DNA from: Gammaproteobacteria bacterium
Lineage (GTDB): Bacteria > Pseudomonadota > Gammaproteobacteria > UWMA-0217
Direction of reading: 5' to 3'
DNA length: 54,360 nt
NCBI GenBank assembly: GCA_026981985.1
Contig: JALSHZ010000098.1
Location: 1-54,360 of the forward strand
Part shown: positions 24,723-32,864 of the stretch, one piece after another
Layout of the letters: each line of letters opens with the position of its first letter
How positions within the stretch are numbered: position 1 is the stretch's first letter
Made by a program: the position numbers and the translations under genes
Notes under the pieces: generated by a model
Database searches by the model: none
Told to the model about the DNA's origin: nothing
Seen by the model: only the letters and a program-made list of their open reading frames with translations

Positions 24723-25157
24723 CTAAGCGTTCTTGACCCTGACGACGATATCGACGCCGGTGATTTCGATGCTTTCGTCTAGCACCGGCAGACCGGACAC
24801 GACGAGATCGGCAGACTCGATATCCTTCAGCTCACCGGTATCCGTGTTGTAGACATGATGATGCGGCGCCGTATTGGTATCGAAAATCTGCTTGCCAGGA
24901 TCGACCACCACTTCGCGTAACAAGCCTTTCGACGCAAACAGCCCCAAGGTGTTGTAGACCGTCGCCTTGGAAACTTCGTGTCTGCCCTGGTTGACCAGCT
25001 CCAACAGTTGGTCAGCGGTAATGTGTTTGTCGCAATCGAACAGGCACATGCCAATCTCGACGCGCTGCCGCGTTGGATTGATGCTGTTTTGCGCCAGCCG
25101 CGCGATCACACGCTGACGAAGTTGATCAGGATACAGATTCATGCCCAAAGCATACAT
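24723..25157 (-). CDS. Fur-family transcriptional regulator, Irr-like
   Basis: 144 aa (an internal Met at residue 6 is an alternative start). N-terminal winged helix with the Fur pattern NPTRQRVEIGMCLFDCDKHI and EVSKATVYNTLGLFASKGLL. Dimer domain has FDTNTAPHHHVYNTDTGELK, DIESADLVVSGLP and ITGVDIVVRVKN. It lacks the CxxC structural zinc motif and has HHHVYN in place of Fur's HHDHLIC. This combination resembles Irr, the haem-responsive iron regulator best known from alphaproteobacteria. The regulated genes are not evident; thiO lies downstream in the same orientation's upstream side. Confidence 0.75.
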   Translation of the reverse strand: MYALGMNLYPDQLRQRVIARLAQNSINPTRQRVEIGMCLFDCDKHITADQLLELVNQGRHEVSKATVYNTLGLFASKGLLREVVVDPGKQIFDTNTAPHHHVYNTDTGELKDIESADLVVSGLPVLDESIEITGVDIVVRVKNA

Positions 25158-25213
25158 CCTGAGCGGATCGAAGCGAAAATTGCCTCACAGTTTCACAGCC
25201 ATTGACAACCACA

Positions 25214-26308
25214 TCACGTAGGTTTGTAGGGGAACGGATCAAGAAACGGCGCTTCACCGGTGATCATTTGAGCGGCCAGCAATGCCGACCCCAGGCCCAT
25301 GACAATACCATTACGGAACTGCCCCGCATTGACGAACAGCCCCTCGACCCCGGCACATTCACCAATGTACGGAATGCCTTCTTTTGTTCCCGGTCGCAAA
25401 CCGGCCCACTGATTGACCACGGGCTTGTCTGCCAGCGCGGGTAATAGAGCAATAGCCGCAGCCTGCAAATCCTCCAGCGCCGATGTGGTCGTCTGCTTGT
25501 CGAAATCCTCGAATTCCAACGTGCTGCCAATCAGAATCAGGCCATCCTTGCGCGGAATCAGGTAGCGGCTATTGAGCATGACCATGCGCGTCAACAGACC
25601 CGGCTCGGCCTTGAACTGAACGATCTGGCCTTTCACGGGCTGAATCTCTGCCGGCGCGGGACAAGCGTCAGGCATCAGCCGGCCAGTCCAGGCACCCGCG
25701 GTCACCAGCACGCAGTCCGCCGACAGGATTTCACCCTCTTCCAGCCGGACAGCCTCGACCTTGTCACCAGCAAGCATGATTTCTGCAACCGGAGATTGCT
25801 CCCTGATTTCAATCTGTTGCGTATGCCGCGCCCGCGCCGCCAGCGCTTTCGCCAGTCGTGGGTTGCGCACCTGATGGATGTCTGGCATCCACAACCCGCT
25901 GGTAAAGCGGGGATCAAGGCCAGGCTGGACGGCGTCCAGCGCATCGCGGGAGGTCAGCGGTTCGATTCGCGCATGCCATTTCTCCGCCCACGCCCACATC
26001 TCCGGCTCGGCCTCATCGAGCATCAACATGCCGGAAGGCAGCAACTCGGGATCGATACCGGTCTCTTCACGCAACCCGCCAAGGAAAACCGGATAGTGTT
26101 GCTGGCCGTAGCTGGCCAACTGGTTGACCGCATCGCTATAGCGCCACGGATACATCGGCGAAACGATGCCGCCACCGGCCCAGGATGACTCGCGCGCCAG
26201 CTCGCCTTTTTCCAGCAGCAAAACGCGCATGCCCCGCTCGACGAGAAAATGCGCCGACAGCAGCCCAATGGCGCCGCCACCGATGACAATGCAATCCGGG
26301 CTGGTCAT
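25214..26308 (-). CDS. thiO: Glycine oxidase ThiO (FAD-dependent amine oxidase)
   Basis: 364 aa. N-terminal dinucleotide fold DCIVIGGGAIGLLSAHFLVE (GxGxxG), then the DAO-family SSWAGGGIVSPMYPWRY motif. Later it has PVKGQIVQFK, RYLIPRKDGLILIGSTLEFE and the C-terminal AGLRPGTKEGIPYIG and NAGQFRNGIVMGLGSA, all typical of ThiO. It oxidises glycine to the imine (iminoglycine) used for the thiazole ring of thiamine. Divergent from thiS/thiG across a 229-base gap. Confidence 0.9.
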   Translation of the reverse strand: MTSPDCIVIGGGAIGLLSAHFLVERGMRVLLLEKGELARESSWAGGGIVSPMYPWRYSDAVNQLASYGQQHYPVFLGGLREETGIDPELLPSGMLMLDEAEPEMWAWAEKWHARIEPLTSRDALDAVQPGLDPRFTSGLWMPDIHQVRNPRLAKALAARARHTQQIEIREQSPVAEIMLAGDKVEAVRLEEGEILSADCVLVTAGAWTGRLMPDACPAPAEIQPVKGQIVQFKAEPGLLTRMVMLNSRYLIPRKDGLILIGSTLEFEDFDKQTTTSALEDLQAAAIALLPALADKPVVNQWAGLRPGTKEGIPYIGECAGVEGLFVNAGQFRNGIVMGLGSALLAAQMITGEAPFLDPFPYKPT

Positions 26309-26390
26309 TTTCGGTACAACCCTCTGAAAACCGTGGGCTGCCAGTATATAGGGATCACCCTTGGGATCACAGCAGCGGTGACTTAACCGC

Positions 26391-26491
26391 TGTCATCCCC
26401 GCGGGATACGGGGATCCAGCCACAAGAACGTATGCCACCGGCGGTGGTTGCCCTCCCTGGTACTGGATTCCGCTATCCTGCTGGAATGACA
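26391..26491. repeat. Inverted-repeat element between thiO and thiS
   Basis: TGTCATCCCCGCGGGATACG... (26391-26419) pairs imperfectly with the segment ending CTGCTGGAATGACA (26463-26491), giving a long imperfect hairpin with CTGGAT ends around about 45 bases. This is the common GTCATTCCCGC...GGATCCAG type of dispersed proteobacterial repeat. A partial copy is at 6560-6584. No TPP riboswitch was found in this gap. Confidence 0.65.
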
Positions 26492-26537
26492 ATGGGCGAA
26501 TACCCTACAATACGTTTTTTCAAACGACGCCCCAGCC

Positions 26538-26738
26538 ATGCAGATCATTGTCAACGGCGAGCCTGTGGAAACCCCGGACGGTCTGACGGCAGCCGAGCTG
26601 ATTCGCCATCTTGGCCTCGAAAACGAGCGTCTGGCGATGGAAATCAACCAGGAAATCGCGCCGCGCAGCCGTCACCACGAAATTGTGATCAACCCGGACG
26701 ACAAGGTTGAGATCGTCCGCGCGATCGGCGGCGGCTGA
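26538..26738 (+). CDS. thiS: Thiamine biosynthesis sulfur carrier protein ThiS
   Basis: 66 aa of the ubiquitin-like ThiS type: [20 protein letters not shown] at the start and an exact GG C-terminus ([10 protein letters not shown]), which is adenylated and thiocarboxylated. Donates sulfur to ThiG for thiazole formation. 34 bases upstream of thiG. Confidence 0.93.
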   Translation: MQIIVNGEPVETPDGLTAAELIRHLGLENERLAMEINQEIAPRSRHHEIVINPDDKVEIVRAIGGG

Positions 26739-26772
26739 GCCCCTTACCCCCCTACTCCAGCAGAGAACATCG

Positions 26773-27561
26773 ATGAGCATTGCAGCCGACACCCTGAACA
26801 TCAACGGCAGAATCTTCCATTCCAGACTGCTGGTTGGCACCGGCAAATACAAGGATATGGAGGAGACGCGATTGGCCATCGAAGCCAGTGGCGCCGAGAT
26901 CATTACCGTGGCCATCCGCCGCACCAATATTGGCCAGAACCCCGGTGAGGCGAACCTGCTCGACACACTGCCGCTGGACAAATACACCTACTTGCCGAAC
27001 ACCGCCGGCTGTTACAGCGCGGAGGATGCGGTGCGTACCTGTCGCCTGGCGCGGGAACTGCTGGATGACCACACGCTGGTCAAGCTCGAAGTGCTCGGTG
27101 ACGAAAAAACCCTGTTTCCGCATGTGACAGAAACACTGAAGGCCGCTCAAACGCTGGTCGATGAAGGCTTCGAGGTCATGGTCTACACCAACGACGACCC
27201 GATCATCGCCCGTGAACTGGAGCAAATCGGCTGTGTCGCGGTCATGCCGCTGGCGGCGCCGATCGGCTCCGGGCTTGGCATTCGCAACCCATACAACATC
27301 CTCGAAATCGTCGAGAACGCAACGGTGCCGGTGATCGTCGATGCAGGGGTTGGCACGGCCTCCGATGCCGCCGTGGCGATGGAACTGGGTTGCGACGGCG
27401 TGCTGATGAATACCGCAATTGCTGCTGCACAGAACCCAATACTGATGGCCTCGGCAATGAAAAAAGGCATCGAAGCCGGACGCGAGGCATTCCTGGCAGG
27501 ACGGATGCCACGCAAGCGCTATGCATCGGCTTCGTCCCCCATCGACGGCACGTTCTTCTGA
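26773..27561 (+). CDS. thiG: Thiazole synthase ThiG
   Basis: 262 aa from ATG 26773 (frame open upstream to 26707, but [20 protein letters not shown] is the normal start). Key features: [17 protein letters not shown], the Schiff-base Lys in [15 protein letters not shown] (about K104), and the phosphate-binding [15 protein letters not shown] plus [20 protein letters not shown]. It joins dehydroglycine, DXP and ThiS sulfur into the thiazole phosphate. Confidence 0.95.
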   Translation: MSIAADTLNINGRIFHSRLLVGTGKYKDMEETRLAIEASGAEIITVAIRRTNIGQNPGEANLLDTLPLDKYTYLPNTAGCYSAEDAVRTCRLARELLDDHTLVKLEVLGDEKTLFPHVTETLKAAQTLVDEGFEVMVYTNDDPIIARELEQIGCVAVMPLAAPIGSGLGIRNPYNILEIVENATVPVIVDAGVGTASDAAVAMELGCDGVLMNTAIAAAQNPILMASAMKKGIEAGREAFLAGRMPRKRYASASSPIDGTFF

Positions 27562-27567
27562 ACCGCA

Positions 27568-28281
27568 GTGAGCAGCGAGACCGTCAAGTCCATTCCCGCC
27601 ATTGCACATCCTCGTCAGGTAAAAACCTTCGTGCAGCGCCAGGGACGCCTGACCAAGGGTCAGGCCCAAGCCATCGAGCAACTGTGGAAACACTTTGGGC
27701 TGGAGCTGAGAGATGAGCTGCTTGATTTTCGGGCAATCTTTGGCACCGATCTACCGGTGACACTGGAAATTGGTTTCGGCAATGGTCAATCGCTGGCCGA
27801 TATGGCACAAGCGGAACCACAGCGAGGCTTCATCGGCATCGAGGTTCACCGCCCCGGCGTTGGCCAGCTGCTGCAACGCATCCAGAAAGACAAGCTGGAG
27901 AACATCAGGGTAATCAGTGCTGACGCACATGACGTGTTACAACAGATGGTTCCGGCAGAATCACTCGATCACATCCAGCTGTTCTTCCCCGATCCCTGGC
28001 CGAAAAAGAAGCACCACAAGCGTCGTATTCTCAACGAAGCATTCGCTACCCTGGCTGCCAGCCGGCTCATTCCCGGTGGACTGCTGCACATGGCGACCGA
28101 CTGGGAAAACTATGCCCACGCCGCCCTGGCGGTACTGGAACAGCATGCCGACTTCAGAAACACGGTCGAAGACGGTTTCTGCCCGCGCCCCGAGTGGCGC
28201 CCCCAGACGAAGTTCGAACGGCGCGGGGAAAGGCTCGGGCATGAGGTGTGGGATCTGATCTTTGCCAAACGCACGGAATGA
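27568..28281 (+). CDS. trmB: tRNA (guanine-N7-)-methyltransferase TrmB
   Basis: 237 aa from GTG 27568, six bases after thiG. SAM motif LEIGFGNGQSLADMA, the TrmB motif DHIQLFFPDPWPKKKHHKRR, and the C-terminal TKFERRGERLGHEVWDL are diagnostic. It methylates G46 of tRNA variable loops. The thiS-thiG-trmB order is common in gammaproteobacteria. Confidence 0.94.
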   Translation: MSSETVKSIPAIAHPRQVKTFVQRQGRLTKGQAQAIEQLWKHFGLELRDELLDFRAIFGTDLPVTLEIGFGNGQSLADMAQAEPQRGFIGIEVHRPGVGQLLQRIQKDKLENIRVISADAHDVLQQMVPAESLDHIQLFFPDPWPKKKHHKRRILNEAFATLAASRLIPGGLLHMATDWENYAHAALAVLEQHADFRNTVEDGFCPRPEWRPQTKFERRGERLGHEVWDLIFAKRTE

Positions 28282-28484
28282 ACGGTGCCTACCCTCTCGG
28301 GGAGCGCCAGCATCCTGCTGGCCTTGCCGGCGGGACGCCAGCGGTCACAGAGTGATCTGATTCGCACTCACCCCGCAACACGGTTAGAATAGCGCCAGTT
28401 TACAATTCAGCATGAAGCCCGTCCGGCGGATAGCGGCGCCATTTCGTGCTTTTCGAATCGAAACCAGACTATGGGGAACAACCT

Positions 28485-29375
28485 ATGTCCAAGAAACATC
28501 CCGTCATTGCCGTAACTGGCTCTTCCGGTGCAGGCACCACCACCGTCAAGCGCGCTTTCGAGCACATCTTCAAGCGCGAGAACATCACCCCAGTCGTTGT
28601 TGAGGGTGATAGTTTCCATCGCTACGACCGCGCCGCGATGAAAGAGGCCATGGCCAAGGCCGAAGCCGCCGGCGACAAGACATTCAGCCATTTCGGCCCC
28701 GAGTCCAACGTCTTCGACAAGCTCGAAGAACTGTTCCGCACCTATGGCGAGACCGGCAAGGGTCAGAAGCGCTACTACCTGCACAGCCACGAGGAAGCCG
28801 AACAGCACAACGAACGTCTGGGCACGAACCTGGAACCTGGCCAATTCACGCCGTGGGAAGATATCGACGAAGGCACTGATGTCCTATTCTACGAAGGCCT
28901 CCATGGTCTGGTGAAAGGTGACGGCTACGATGTCGCCCAGCATGTCGACCTTGGTATCGGCGTGGTGCCCATCGTCAATCTGGAATGGATTCAAAAGATC
29001 CATCGCGACAGCGCCGAGCGCGGCTACTCTGAAAAGGTGATCGTCGAGACCATCCTGCGCCGCATGCCCGACTACGTGCAGCACATCACGCCGCAGTTCT
29101 CACGTACCGACATCAACTTCCAGCGCGTATCGACCGTCGACACCTCCAACCCCTTCATCGCCCGCGACATTCCGACGCCCGATGAAAGCTTTGTCGTCAT
29201 TCGCTTCGCCGACCCAGTGAAGTTTGATGTGGACTTCCCCTACCTGCTTGCGGTCTTGCCCGGTTCGTTCATGTCGCGGCGCAACACGATTGTCGTTCCT
29301 GGCGGCAAGATGGGGCTGGCCATGGAAGTCATCCTGGCACCGATCATTCACCGGATGATTGCCGCCAAGGGATGA
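28485..29375 (+). CDS. Phosphoribulokinase (class I, PrkB/CbbP type)
   Basis: 296 aa from ATG 28485; GGGGA lies 8 bases upstream and the longer frame adds only a non-homologous prefix. P-loop GSSGAGTTT (12-20), then VVVEGDSFHRYDR, FTPWEDI, DVLFYEGLHG, and QFSRTDINFQRVSTVDTSNP, all as in proteobacterial phosphoribulokinases. It phosphorylates ribulose-5-phosphate to RuBP. No RuBisCO or other Calvin-cycle gene is nearby, and prkB homologues occur in heterotrophs, so the role is uncertain. A hairpin terminator follows. Confidence 0.9.
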   Translation: MSKKHPVIAVTGSSGAGTTTVKRAFEHIFKRENITPVVVEGDSFHRYDRAAMKEAMAKAEAAGDKTFSHFGPESNVFDKLEELFRTYGETGKGQKRYYLHSHEEAEQHNERLGTNLEPGQFTPWEDIDEGTDVLFYEGLHGLVKGDGYDVAQHVDLGIGVVPIVNLEWIQKIHRDSAERGYSEKVIVETILRRMPDYVQHITPQFSRTDINFQRVSTVDTSNPFIARDIPTPDESFVVIRFADPVKFDVDFPYLLAVLPGSFMSRRNTIVVPGGKMGLAMEVILAPIIHRMIAAKG

Positions 29376-29405
29376 GCGCCTCGGCCCAATAGTCTCGACC
29401 TGATA

Positions 29406-29435
29406 CAGCCCCGCTCGCGGGGCTGTCTTGTTTTT
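29406..29435 (+). terminator. Rho-independent terminator after the phosphoribulokinase gene
   Basis: CAGCCCCG and CGGGGCTG form an 8-bp GC-rich stem around CTCG, followed by TCTTGTTTTT. Confidence 0.85.
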
Positions 29436-29458
29436 ACGCAATACAACCCACACCGCCT

Positions 29459-30580
29459 ATGAATGCATTTCAGCATGGCCTTGCCATCGGCTCCGACCCC
29501 CGCGAAATCGTCAACCTCTGCCTGGCCCAAATTGGCGATATCGACCCCGCCGCCAATGCTGGCTTCATCTACATTACCGACGCACTGAGCAGCGAGCTGG
29601 AACATGTGCTGCACTTGTTGCAGCACGGCACCGGCATCGAACACTGGTATGGATCGACCGGCGTGGCGTTGATCGGCAGCAACCAGGAGATCTACGATCA
29701 GCCGGCACTTAGCGTGATGCTGGCCAGCTTTCCGGAAGATGGCTTTCGCACCATCGACTCCATTCGCAGCGACACGAAAAAATCCTTCACCACCACCCAG
29801 GATTGGATCGATACGCACCAAGCCCGATTTGCGATCATTCATGGCGATCCGACCAACCCGAATGTGCCGAAATTGGTCGCAGAACTCGCCGAGGGACTCG
29901 ACGGTGGTTTCTTCTGCGGCGGACTGACCTCATCGCAGACCCAGTACCTGCAAATCGCGGACACCATCACCGATGGCGGCCTCAGTGGCGTGCTGTTTGC
30001 ACCTGAAGTCGAGGTTCTGGTCAGCCACACCCAAGGCTGCTCGCCGATCGGACCAGTGCGCACGATTACCGAAGCCGCCGCCAATATCGTCATGCAAATC
30101 GACGACATGACTGCGCTGGATGCCATTCGTGAGGATGCCGGCGAAGTGCTGTCGCGCGACCTCAACCGGCTGGCTGGATTCATCTTCGCCGGGCTACCGA
30201 TCCGCGGCTCCGACACCGGCGACTACATGGTTCGCAACCTGCTCGGCATCGACCAGCAGGAAGGCCGCATCGCCATCGGCGACCGCATCGAGCCCGGCGA
30301 TCAGATCATGTTTTGCCGCCGCGATGGCAACACCGCGCGCGAAGACATGCTGAAAATGCTCGAAGGCCTGAAACAACGCTGCAAGGGCCGCACACCCCGT
30401 GGCGGCATCTATGTCTCCTGCCTCGGGCGTGGCCGCTATCAGTTTGGTGACAATGCCGAAGAAGTGAAAATGATCAGCGAAGTGCTCGGCGACTTCCCGC
30501 TGACCGGATTCTTCGCCAGCGGCGAGATCTTTCACGACAGAATTTATGGCTACACGGGTGTATTGACGCTGTTCGTTTGA
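29459..30580 (+). CDS. FIST-domain sensory protein
   Basis: 373 aa with a FIST N-terminal region (GSDPREIVNLCLAQIG, HWYGSTGVALIGSNQEIYDQ, PNVPKLVAELAEGLDGGFFC, GGLTSS) and a FIST C-terminal region (GIDQQEGRIAIGDRIEPGDQ, SCLGRGRYQFGDNAEEVKMI, LTGFFASGEI, YGYTGVLTLF). FIST domains bind small molecules, possibly amino acids, and are often linked to signalling proteins; here the protein stands alone and is cytoplasmic. It is separated from phosphoribulokinase by a terminator. Confidence 0.88.
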   Translation: MNAFQHGLAIGSDPREIVNLCLAQIGDIDPAANAGFIYITDALSSELEHVLHLLQHGTGIEHWYGSTGVALIGSNQEIYDQPALSVMLASFPEDGFRTIDSIRSDTKKSFTTTQDWIDTHQARFAIIHGDPTNPNVPKLVAELAEGLDGGFFCGGLTSSQTQYLQIADTITDGGLSGVLFAPEVEVLVSHTQGCSPIGPVRTITEAAANIVMQIDDMTALDAIREDAGEVLSRDLNRLAGFIFAGLPIRGSDTGDYMVRNLLGIDQQEGRIAIGDRIEPGDQIMFCRRDGNTAREDMLKMLEGLKQRCKGRTPRGGIYVSCLGRGRYQFGDNAEEVKMISEVLGDFPLTGFFASGEIFHDRIYGYTGVLTLFV

Positions 30581-30596
30581 AGGGGGTGGAGGGTCT

Positions 30597-30637
30597 TCCC
30601 CTCTCCCCAACCCTCTCCCCCGTGGGGCGGAGGGAGT
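30597..30637. repeat. CCCTCTCCCCAACCCTCTCCCC dispersed repeat
   Basis: CCCCTCTCCCCAACCCTCTC followed by CCCCGTGGGGCGGAGGG, inverted arms around a short loop, 16 bases after the FIST stop. Same family as 12888-12930 inside gspK. Confidence 0.65.
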
Positions 30638-30657
30638 TCATCGCGCAGCCACATTGC

Positions 30658-30733
30658 GGTAGGGTGTGCGCCGCCAAGGTGCGCACCAGAATGCCAACAA
30701 TGGTGCACACACTCATCGCACGCACACCCTACC
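30658..30733. repeat. 76-bp inverted-repeat element with 13-bp ends
   Basis: GGTAGGGTGTGCG (30658-30670) and CGCACACCCTACC (30721-30733) are perfect inverted ends, with internal GGTGCGCACC-like palindromes. No flanking direct duplication is obvious. It sits between convergent genes. Confidence 0.65.
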
Positions 30734-30741
30734 CCTGGGAG

Positions 30742-31725
30742 CTACCGAAAGCGCAGGGGGATGATCAGCGACAGCAACATTGGCATCCAAAGCATGCCAC
30801 CACCACCGGACCGCGGCTGTACCGGGACATCGGGCGTATCGGTGACGGCACCGGCCACCCGCACATCTCCAGCATCCACGTTCAGATCAGTCAGTTCGCT
30901 GATCCAGTCTGCATAAGATGCCACCCGCGTGTAGACGCCATAGCGATCGGGCTTGGCGCAGCCGTCACCAAAGCTGACGACCCCGACCTGGCGGAATGCA
31001 CCATCCTGCTCGACCAGCAACGGTCCACCGCTGTCACCGAGACAACTATCGACGCCGCCGTCACGAAAACCGGCGCAGATCATGTTGTCCGAGATATTAC
31101 CGCTGCCCATTGCCGCACGGCATACATCGGCGCTGACAATGGGCAAATCGGCTTCACGCAGCTCGTCGGACAAGCCTGCGGTGGCCTTTGGCGTTCCATC
31201 CAGACCGACCTCGGTGACGCCCCAACCAACCACGGTGGCCATATCACCCGTTGCCGGATTGCGCCCAAGCAGCTGAAAGACCTGATTTTCGACTGGATAG
31301 GCCAGCTCGACCAACGCCAGGTCACTGTCATAGTAGCCGGAGGCGGCATTGAAACCCGGATGAATATGGATTCCAGTTACCGGCAAGCCGAATTCGGGAT
31401 TCAGCACTTCGGAGGAAATCGTTGCACGATCGATGAACACCGTCGTATTGTCGGCGCGTGCATCCGGCACAATGGCTGCACCACTTTCGGGAAAGAAACA
31501 GTGTGCCGCGCTCAGTACCCAACGTGGCGCCACGAGGGTGCCAACGCAGCGTCGCTCGGACAGGCGGCCAGCTGTGTTGCGGACTTCCATGCGGATGGCG
31601 ACAACCGCCGGCCAGACAGTATCTTCGACCAGCGTGCCACCGATGATCCGTGGCTGGATCTGCACAACCGCCCAGGCGGGCGTGATTCCAATCCACAGCA
31701 GCAGCGTTATTAGTATTGTTCTCAT
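30742..31725 (-). CDS. Trypsin-like serine protease with GlyGly-CTERM-like anchor
   Basis: 327 aa. Signal peptide MRTILITLLLWIGITPAWA, then a short propeptide and the activation sequence R26-IIGG. Catalytic triad His75 (LSAAHC), Asp135 (YDSDLALVEL) and Ser232 (CLGDSGGPL); Asp226 at the S1 position predicts trypsin-like Arg/Lys specificity. The C-terminus is SGGGGMLWMPMLLSLIIPLRFR: glycine motif, hydrophobic helix, basic end. That is the GlyGly-CTERM pattern of proteins exported by T2SS and cleaved by rhombosortase (e.g. Vibrio VesB). A likely substrate of the secretion system partly encoded here. No rhombosortase gene is visible. Confidence 0.88.
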   Translation of the reverse strand: MRTILITLLLWIGITPAWAVVQIQPRIIGGTLVEDTVWPAVVAIRMEVRNTAGRLSERRCVGTLVAPRWVLSAAHCFFPESGAAIVPDARADNTTVFIDRATISSEVLNPEFGLPVTGIHIHPGFNAASGYYDSDLALVELAYPVENQVFQLLGRNPATGDMATVVGWGVTEVGLDGTPKATAGLSDELREADLPIVSADVCRAAMGSGNISDNMICAGFRDGGVDSCLGDSGGPLLVEQDGAFRQVGVVSFGDGCAKPDRYGVYTRVASYADWISELTDLNVDAGDVRVAGAVTDTPDVPVQPRSGGGGMLWMPMLLSLIIPLRFR

Positions 31726-31845
31726 GCTGAGGTGTTACTCCGCTGGCCTGACCGATGAATGGTGATGATTCTAGAACAGACGGTAGTATTGTCCAGACAG
31801 AAACCCACAGCATGCGAAACAGGAGACATTTTCCGGTAGGCGACG

Positions 31846-32637
31846 ATGCAGGAACATGAGCTCATAGACAGCCACTGCCACCTCGACGATCCGCGTTTTG
31901 ATGGGGATCGCGACGCCGTATGCCAGCGCGCCGAAGCGGCGGGCGTCAGCGAGATCATCGTCCCGGCAGTCAGCCGACGCTACTGGCCGCGATTGCAACA
32001 GATCACCTCGTCAACTGCGCATGCCTGGCCAGCATATGGCCTGCACCCCATGTTCATGGCAGAACACGACAAAGGTGATGTAGAGGCACTGGAAGCATGG
32101 CTGGAACAGGAACCCGCAGTTGCCGTCGGCGAATGCGGGCTGGACTACTACAGCGATCGGGACACACGCATGCAGCAGCTCGAACTGTTTGACGCACAGC
32201 TGGCCATCGCCCATCGCCATCAGCTGCCGGTCATCGTCCATGCACGAAAATCGGTCGAAGACGCTATCCAGCGGATACGTCAGTATCCCGGCCTGCGGGG
32301 TGTTTTTCACAGCTACTCGGGCAGTCTCGAACAGGCCCGGCAACTGGCCGACCTGGGCTTCATGTTCGGTATTGGCGGCCCGTACACCTGGGAAAACGCG
32401 CGCAAACTGCATGCACTGCTGCCAAAGCTGCCACTGGACGCCCTGTTGCTGGAAACGGATGCACCGGATCAGCCGGATGCCACCCACCGGGGCCAGCGCA
32501 ACGAACCCGCCTTCATTTTGGACATTGCGACGGCCGTCGCCGCTCGCTTGAAGATCGATATCGAAACGCTCGCCACACAGACCACGCACAATGCGACCTC
32601 ACTGTTTTCACTCACACCCTTCCGTCACAGAACTTGA
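31846..32637 (+). CDS. TatD-family metal-dependent hydrolase / DNase
   Basis: 263 aa with the TatD landmarks DSHCHLDDPRF, YGLHPMF, VAVGECGLDYY, LPVIVHARKS, GVFHSYSGSLEQA and LLLETDAPDQ, which supply the metal-binding His/Glu/Asp residues. TatD enzymes act as 3'-5' exonucleases on DNA and have been linked to DNA repair. Divergent from the protease gene. Confidence 0.88.
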   Translation: MQEHELIDSHCHLDDPRFDGDRDAVCQRAEAAGVSEIIVPAVSRRYWPRLQQITSSTAHAWPAYGLHPMFMAEHDKGDVEALEAWLEQEPAVAVGECGLDYYSDRDTRMQQLELFDAQLAIAHRHQLPVIVHARKSVEDAIQRIRQYPGLRGVFHSYSGSLEQARQLADLGFMFGIGGPYTWENARKLHALLPKLPLDALLLETDAPDQPDATHRGQRNEPAFILDIATAVAARLKIDIETLATQTTHNATSLFSLTPFRHRT

Positions 32638-32864
32638 ATGAAGGCGGCAAATCATTGCCGCCAATAGAAACACCCTGCCCTTCCCTGGCCACCCGCATCA
32701 ACAGGATTCAGATCTCATCGCCAAAACGCCACCACCGGCATCTGCTTTTTCCATCGGCATGCAACTTGCTTGACAAATATCAAAAGCGGGGAATTAACCC
32801 AACCATAACAAAATCGAAGCCAACCCAAAGCCAAGCTTCAACCCCAAGCAATGGGTAATAAACA

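Noticed and set aside
25955-25975. GGTTCGATTC resembling a tRNA T-loop
   Set aside because: Lies inside thiO; no acceptor or anticodon stems around it.
26309-26537. Possible TPP riboswitch upstream of thiS/thiO
   Set aside because: The conserved CUGAGA and ACCUGA-type motifs are absent; the gap is mostly an inverted-repeat element.
26752-27693. Minus-strand ORF of 313 codons opposite thiG
   Set aside because: Antisense shadow of thiG, with unusual His/Gln-rich composition.
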